Source of the DNA: Pilaira anomala
Lineage: Eukaryota; Mucoromycota; Mucoromycetes; Mucorales; Mucoraceae
Direction: 5' to 3'
Length of the DNA stretch: 64,000 nucleotides
Assembly: GCA_025716855.1 (NCBI GenBank)
Contig: JAIXMQ010000006.1
Coordinates: 62,001-126,000 of the forward strand
A program made the translations under genes and the position numbers. This document shows positions 58,701-64,000 of the stretch, in pieces. The notes under the pieces were generated by a model that worked only from the letters and a program-made list of their open reading frames with translations, searched no databases and was not told the DNA's origin. Each line of letters opens with the position of its first letter. Within the stretch, counting starts at the first letter, position 1.

Positions 58701-61700
58701 CCATGTCTTATGGTTCTATCTCTTGGGAAACACATACAGCACTTGCAATCGCAATGAATACACTAGGTGGAAAATCAAATACAGGTGAAGGAGGTGAGAA
58801 ACCTGAAAGATCAAAGCCTTTAGAAAATGGAACTAGTATGCGATCAGCTATTAAGCAAGTGGCTTCAGGCCGATTTGGTGTGACGAGTTTCTACTTGGCC
58901 GATGCAGAAGAACTTCAAATCAAGATGGCTCAAGGTGCTAAACCAGGTGAAGGTGGTGAACTAGCAGGCACTAAAGTATCAGAAGAAATTGCGTCTACAA
59001 GAAAAACTACACCTGGTATCGGTTTGATCTCTCCTCCTCCTCATCATGATATTTACTCAATTGAAGATTTGAAACAGTTGATTTATGACTTAAAGTGTGC
59101 TAACCCTAGGTCAAGAGTGTCTGTTAAATTGGTTTCGGAAGTAGGTGTTGGTATTGTTGCAGCAGGTGTAGCCAAAGCCAAAGCGGATCATATCTTGATC
59201 TCAGGCCATGATGGTGGTACCGGTGCCTCTCGTTGGACAGGTATCAAGTACGCTGGTTTGCCTTGGGAACTCGGATTAGCTGAAACACATCAAACACTTG
59301 TACTGAACGATTTAAGAGGCCGTGTTATTGTTCAAACCGATGGTCAAATTAAGACAGGTCGTGATATGGCTATTGCTTGTTTACTTGGTGCAGAAGAATG
59401 GGGGTTTGCTACTACTCCTTTAATTGCATTAGGTTGTATCATGATGAGAAAATGTCATTTGAATACTTGTCCTGTCGGTATTTGTACTCAAGATCCCGTG
59501 CTTCGTGCTAAATTTCAAGGTGCACCCGAGCATGTTATTAATTTCTTTTATTATATTGCAGAAGAATTAAGAAACTATATGGCAAAACTTGGGTTCAAGA
59601 CAGTGAATGAGATGGTGGGACATACAGAAGTATTAAAAGTGAATGATGAGTTACGTACGTTCAAGACGGCCAATTTAGACTTGGCACCTATCTTGACACC
59701 AGCACATACATTGCGTCCTAATGTAGCTATGTACCGTATCAAGAAGCAACAACATAACTTGCACACACGACTTGATAACTACTTGATTGATGAATCAGAC
59801 CCAGCTCTTAACCAAAAAGAGAAAGTTAAAATAGAGAGTGAGATTGTTAACACGGACCGAGCCGTAGGTGCAACACTTTCTTACCACGTTTCAAAAAAAT
59901 TTGGAGAGAATGGGTTACCATCTGATACAATTCATGTGAACTTTAAGGGATCTGCAGGACAATCGTTTGGTGCGTTCTTGGCACCGGGTATATTTTTTGA
60001 GTTGGAAGGAGATGCAAATGATTATGTCGGAAAAGGACTTTCAGGTGGAAAGATCGCAATCTATCCACCCAGTACGAGTCTATTCAAGGCAGAAAAGAAT
60101 GTGATTGTGGGTAATGTGTGTTTGTATGGTGCAACCTCAGGTCAAGCATTCTTCCGTGGTATTGCTGCAGAACGATTTTGTGTAAGAAATTCGGGTGCAA
60201 TGGCAGTTGTGGAAGGTGTAGGAGATCATGGGTGTGAGTACATGACAGGTGGACGTGTGGTAATTTTAGGAAAAACGGGCCGTAATTTTGCAGCAGGTAT
60301 GTCGGGTGGTATTGCCTATGTACTCGATCCAGAACAAAAATTCAATATGAATGTGAATATGGAGATGGTAGATTTAGAAACTGTGAACTCGGATGAAGAA
60401 GTAAATGAGTTACGTAGCTTGATTGAAGACCATCGTCATTACACTGGGTCCACTGTAGCTGATCGTATCTTGAAGGACTTTAACAAGTTTGTTCCTCAAT
60501 TTGTAAAAGTCATGCCAGTTGAGTATAGAAACTTGCTTGAAAAACAAAGATTGCAACAGGCTCAAGTCACGACTGAAGCACCTAATGAATGTCAACATGA
60601 TAAAAAAGAACCTCAAGTGGAAGACGTGGAAGATGCTGTACTTGATGAAGAAACTATTCAAAAGAGAAGAGCAAAATTAGATAAGTTGCGCGGATTCATG
60701 AAATACAAGAGAAAGACAGATCCTTACCGTGATCCAAAGAAGAGAGTGAAAGACTGGGAAGAAATCAATCATCGTCTCAGTAAGCCTCAATTACATGTTC
60801 AAGCTGCACGTTGTATGGATTGTGGTGTACCTTATTGTCAGACTGAAACTGGGTGCCCTATTGGTAATGTGATTCCTAAATGGAATGAGATGGTTTTCAA
60901 AGATAATTGGAAAGATGCTTTAGATCGTCTTTTAATGACCAATAATTTCCCTGATTTCACGGGTCGTGTTTGGTAAAGTAACATAAATTCGCTATATACA
61001 TAAAATATTGGCTGATTTTTTATTTTTTATTTTTTTGTCATCAGCCCTGCCCCATGTGAATCTAGTTGTGTATTAGGTATTGCAGACCCACCTGTTTCTA
61101 TCAAAAGCATCGAAGCAGCTATTATTGATCGTGGATTTGAAGAAGGTTGGATTAAACCACAACCACCCTTAGAGCGTACAGGTAAAAAAGTAGCTATTAT
61201 CGGCTCCGGTCCCGCTGGATTAGCAGCTGCCGATCAATTAAACAAAGCAGGCCATCTTGTTACTGTCTATGATCGTAACGATCGTATGGGAGGACTTTTA
61301 ATGTATGGTATTCCGAACATGAAGCTTGATAAAAAAGTAGTACAACGTCGTATCGATTTATTAGAAGCAGAAGGAGTTGAATTTGTAGCCAATGCACATG
61401 TAGGAATCAATGTAGATTCCAACAGGATTCGAGATAAAAATGATGCGTTAATTATTGCGACCGGTGCAACCTGGCCTCGTGATTTACAAATTCCAGGTCG
61501 TGGTGCAGATGGAATTCATTTCGCAATGGATTTCTTACAAGCCAATACAAAGAGCTTGTTAGATTCTGGATTAAAGGATGGTCATTATTTGTCTGCAAAG
61601 GATAAGCATGTGATTGTGATTGGTGGTGGTGATACCGGTAATGATTGTATCGGTACCTCTGTTAGACATGGATGTGCTTCTGTTATCAATTTTGAATTGT

Positions 61701-62065
61701 TACCACAGCCTCCGCCTAAGAGAGCTAGGTAAGCCAGAAAAATAATAATGATGATAAGAATGAATTTATGATTTTGACTAAAAAAAAAAATTTTTTTTTA
61801 TTATTAAAAGTGATAATCAATGGCCTCAATTTGCTAAAGTATTTAAAGTAGATTATGGTCATGCAGAAGTACAGGCTCAATTTGGTCGAGATCCTCGGGA
61901 GTACTGCGTAGTATCGAAGGAGTTTATCAAGAACGAGCAAAACCAAGTGACTGGAATTAATACGGTACGTGTGGAATGGACTAAATCCAGCGAAGGAAAA
62001 TGGACAATGAAAGAAGTGCCTGGTACAGAAGAATACTTTAAAGCAGACCTTGTGTTACTTTCAAT

Positions 62066-62100
<35 letters not shown>

Positions 62101-62416
62101 ATAATAATTTATAATGATATTTTAACACACCATTTAGGGCTTTTTGGGACCTACAAAAGAATTAATCGATCAACTTGGATTAAAACAAGATGAGCGTACA
62201 TCAAATATTAGTACACCTAAAGGAAAATACGTTTCTTCTGTACCTAAAGTCTATGCAGCAGGAGATTGTAGAAGAGGACAATCATTGATTGTATGGGGTA
62301 TTAATGAAGGAAGAATGTGTGCAAGAGAAGTTGATGAAGATTTAATGGGTGATACCTGTTTACCTGTTACTGGTGGTATACAACAGCGAGTACTTGTACC
62401 AGCAACTATAGCCTGA
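55798..62416 (+). CDS. GLT1: Glutamate synthase [NAD(P)H], GOGAT, fused large and small domains
   Basis: Converts glutamine plus 2-oxoglutarate to two glutamates. Seven exons: 55798-56026, 56101-56643, 56715-56998, 57071-60972, 61045-61728, 61811-62066 and 62138-62416, giving 2058 residues, the usual size for fungal NADH-GOGAT. A 28-residue propeptide precedes nucleophile Cys29 ([10 protein letters not shown]). The order is amidotransferase domain, central domain, FMN synthase domain with its 3Fe-4S cluster ([17 protein letters not shown]), GXGXG helix region, then the fused beta-subunit with [18 protein letters not shown] and CPAPCESSC cysteines. Two dinucleotide folds follow ([26 protein letters not shown]). 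No truncation or frameshift is seen. Confidence 0.97.
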
Positions 62417-64000
62417 AAAAAAAAAAAAAAAAAAAAACTGTTGTAATCTATAATTGGTGATATGTTGTTATACAAATAAAGTATCTCCTATTTTTATTCA
62501 TCCCGAGAAGAAACACTAATCGGATTGGTACTTTTAACGGTACGGCCTAATATAAGCAAAAATTAAGCAATCACAAAAAAGCTTATTTGTGTGTGCATTT
62601 TTTTTTTTGCATGGAACTGGTCAATGCTCATGTGGGTAAAAAAAAAAAAAAAAAAGTTGATTATCATCTTGAAAGACCCATGACATTCTGATATTCCAAA
62701 AGTTGGATTTATAAAAGTCGCACAGTTCAGTAAAGAAAAATTATAATCGTGGAAATCATCAAAAGATGGCTGGATTATCTTTTTGTTTCCGATATTTCTA
62801 TAAATGTAATATCTCAATATGTATGTACATACATATACTGCTGAGTAAAATGAGAGACAAAAAGTTATGCTTGGAATGGACAATATTCAATTTTGAAATA
62901 TCACAATACTTATCGTGATAATAATAGTTAAAAAAAAAACGGATAAACTCATTTCATTTAAAAAATTGTAATTACCCCAAAAGCAATACCTGTTTTTAGT
63001 TAGCCCGCCGCAATATATGTACAATTAAAAAAAGTAGATTGATTAATAGCTTATTTTTCTAAACGGCGTTATACAGTGTATCAACATATCGATCCAAAGG
63101 AAATATTTCTCTCACTTATCGAAAGGCTCACACTAGCCAAGGCAGATTGTGGAAGACGAAAAAAAAAAAAAAGCTTGCCTATCAAATATCGGCTCCTCAT
63201 CAACTTTTCAATCATCATGTTCAACAACCTTTAGCTCACTATTCTTTGTCTCTCACCTGATAATTTTCGGACGTGTACCCTATAGTTTTGAGGCAATTGT
63301 TCTTTTGTCCTTCATTGGATTGAACAGCACCTTGTGTAGTAGTTATGATGACTTGAATATTTACTTGCCACATACTAAAAGTCCAACAACATAACTAAAT
63401 CATGAATCCAACTAGAAGAGAAGAGTTATGGCATATCTTTCATATCTTTTTAAGATTTTGAATGAAAACTATCGTTTTGTCAAATTTTCTAGATTTGAAA
63501 CAGCCATGTTGACATCTTTGGCGTTTGAATAAAAAAGATCTACCTGTCTACCGGTCAGTTTCCTGCTCATTCTTTCTTCTTTCAAGCTATTATTCTGACA
63601 GTAGCGCGCACCATTCTTTTTTTTTTTTTTTTTGTCCTCCTTTTGCGGTAAAGATATATCAAAGATAATAAAGTGTAGTGACAAATTCTTGATGTATCAC
63701 CCAAGCAAAATCAACCTTGATAACATATATATAGTCTAATTTAGAAAGAGCGTTTTTTTTTTATGGGATTTATTAGGCAATGAAGTATAATAAAATGACT
63801 GATATGTATTACCATTGATTACATATGTTAGATACGACATAAAGCTGCGTATCCATTTTTTTTTTTTTTTTTTTTTTTGATACTCAACCTCTTGTTTGAT
63901 CACATTCATACCATAGGTGGTAGTGATAATGAATATTCTTGTTTTATTTAATGAAGAAACAATATAGTAAACCTGTAATATGTATGTGTATTATGTGTCA
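62417..64000. other. Right-end region, mostly non-coding
   Basis: The GLT1 3' UTR, with an A/T run and AATAAA near 62476, is followed by AT-rich DNA. Frames near 62563-62883, 63149-63394 and 63469-63684 show no family features. A possible terminal exon on the minus strand (62501-62547) is listed separately. T runs at 63618-63634 and 63857-63878. Confidence 0.5.
62501..62547 (-). CDS. Possible terminal exon of an unrecognised minus-strand gene
   Basis: After an acceptor-like TATATTAG the minus strand reads RTVKSTNPISVSSRDE and stops, in a typical tail-to-tail position to GLT1. No upstream exon could be connected with confidence, so this is a weak call. Confidence 0.25.

Noticed and set aside
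59575..59766. Antisense frames within GLT1
   Set aside because: Shadows of the long GLT1 exon, whose sense frame matches GOGAT throughout.
63257..63373. Possible minus-strand first exon (MWQVNIQVIITTTQGAV...) ending at GTGAGA
   Set aside because: Open and followed by a donor, but no partner exon in phase was found downstream and no family is recognised.
1..64000. CRISPR arrays, prophage, insertion sequences, biosynthetic cluster or selfish toxin-antidote system
   Set aside because: Nothing in the window supports any of these; genes are ordinary eukaryotic ones with spliceosomal introns.

Overview
The window looks like nuclear DNA of an early-diverging fungus, most likely a Mucoromycota/Mucorales species (inference). 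It is AT-rich, with short GT-AG introns of about 50-130 nt, very long A or T homopolymers in introns and spacers, and single-copy eukaryotic housekeeping genes with fungal features (UPF0658, DUF1765, ECM33-type and KRE9-type wall proteins, DUG3, GOGAT). Nothing bacterial, viral or organellar is visible, and I recognise no tRNA or rRNA gene. Exon models were built by hand from splice sites, reading phase and family resemblance. Where exon lengths were summed, the total is a multiple of three.

Layout. 1-8.8 kb is compact: TMA22/DENR (running off the left edge), an F-box/ankyrin-like gene, EMG1, SIN3 and a UBC7/UBE2G1-type E2. 8.8-24.2 kb is sparse: two paralogous UPF0658 Golgi membrane proteins flank a GCN4-like bZIP factor and a DUF1765 protein, separated by 1-3 kb spacers. 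24.4-30.2 kb holds a CBP4-like assembly factor, CCDC47, and two neighbouring genes for secreted, probably GPI-anchored wall proteins. 30.5-40.1 kb is dense again: SNX4, pseudouridine-5'-phosphate glycosidase, a scramblase, DUG3, an unknown beta-propeller-like protein and GPD1. 42.1-51.1 kb carries eIF4B, a decayed C2H2 zinc-finger locus, METTL23, the golgin RUD3, a DeSI-type peptidase and SERF. 52.6-62.4 kb carries mitochondrial uL10, an ECM33-like protein and the 2058-residue GOGAT GLT1.

Genes often sit in convergent pairs with 24-190 bp between stop codons, and in divergent pairs sharing 160-1100 bp of promoter. Themes include translation and ribosome biogenesis (TMA22, EMG1, eIF4B, uL10m), membrane traffic (UPF0658 pair, SNX4, RUD3), the cell wall, and nitrogen/amino-acid metabolism (GLT1, DUG3, the GCN4-like factor). 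They are not an operon or an obvious cluster.

I see no convincing new multi-gene system. The most interesting signals are a cluster of four TGASTCA sites plus a start-overlapping upstream ORF at the bZIP gene; a 6-nt, frame-neutral microexon in eIF4B together with initiating exons of 4-19 nt in five genes; a GC-AG intron in the E2 gene; a locus of decaying zinc fingers; and a 68-nt poly(A) tract beside a degenerate GACAAG repeat.
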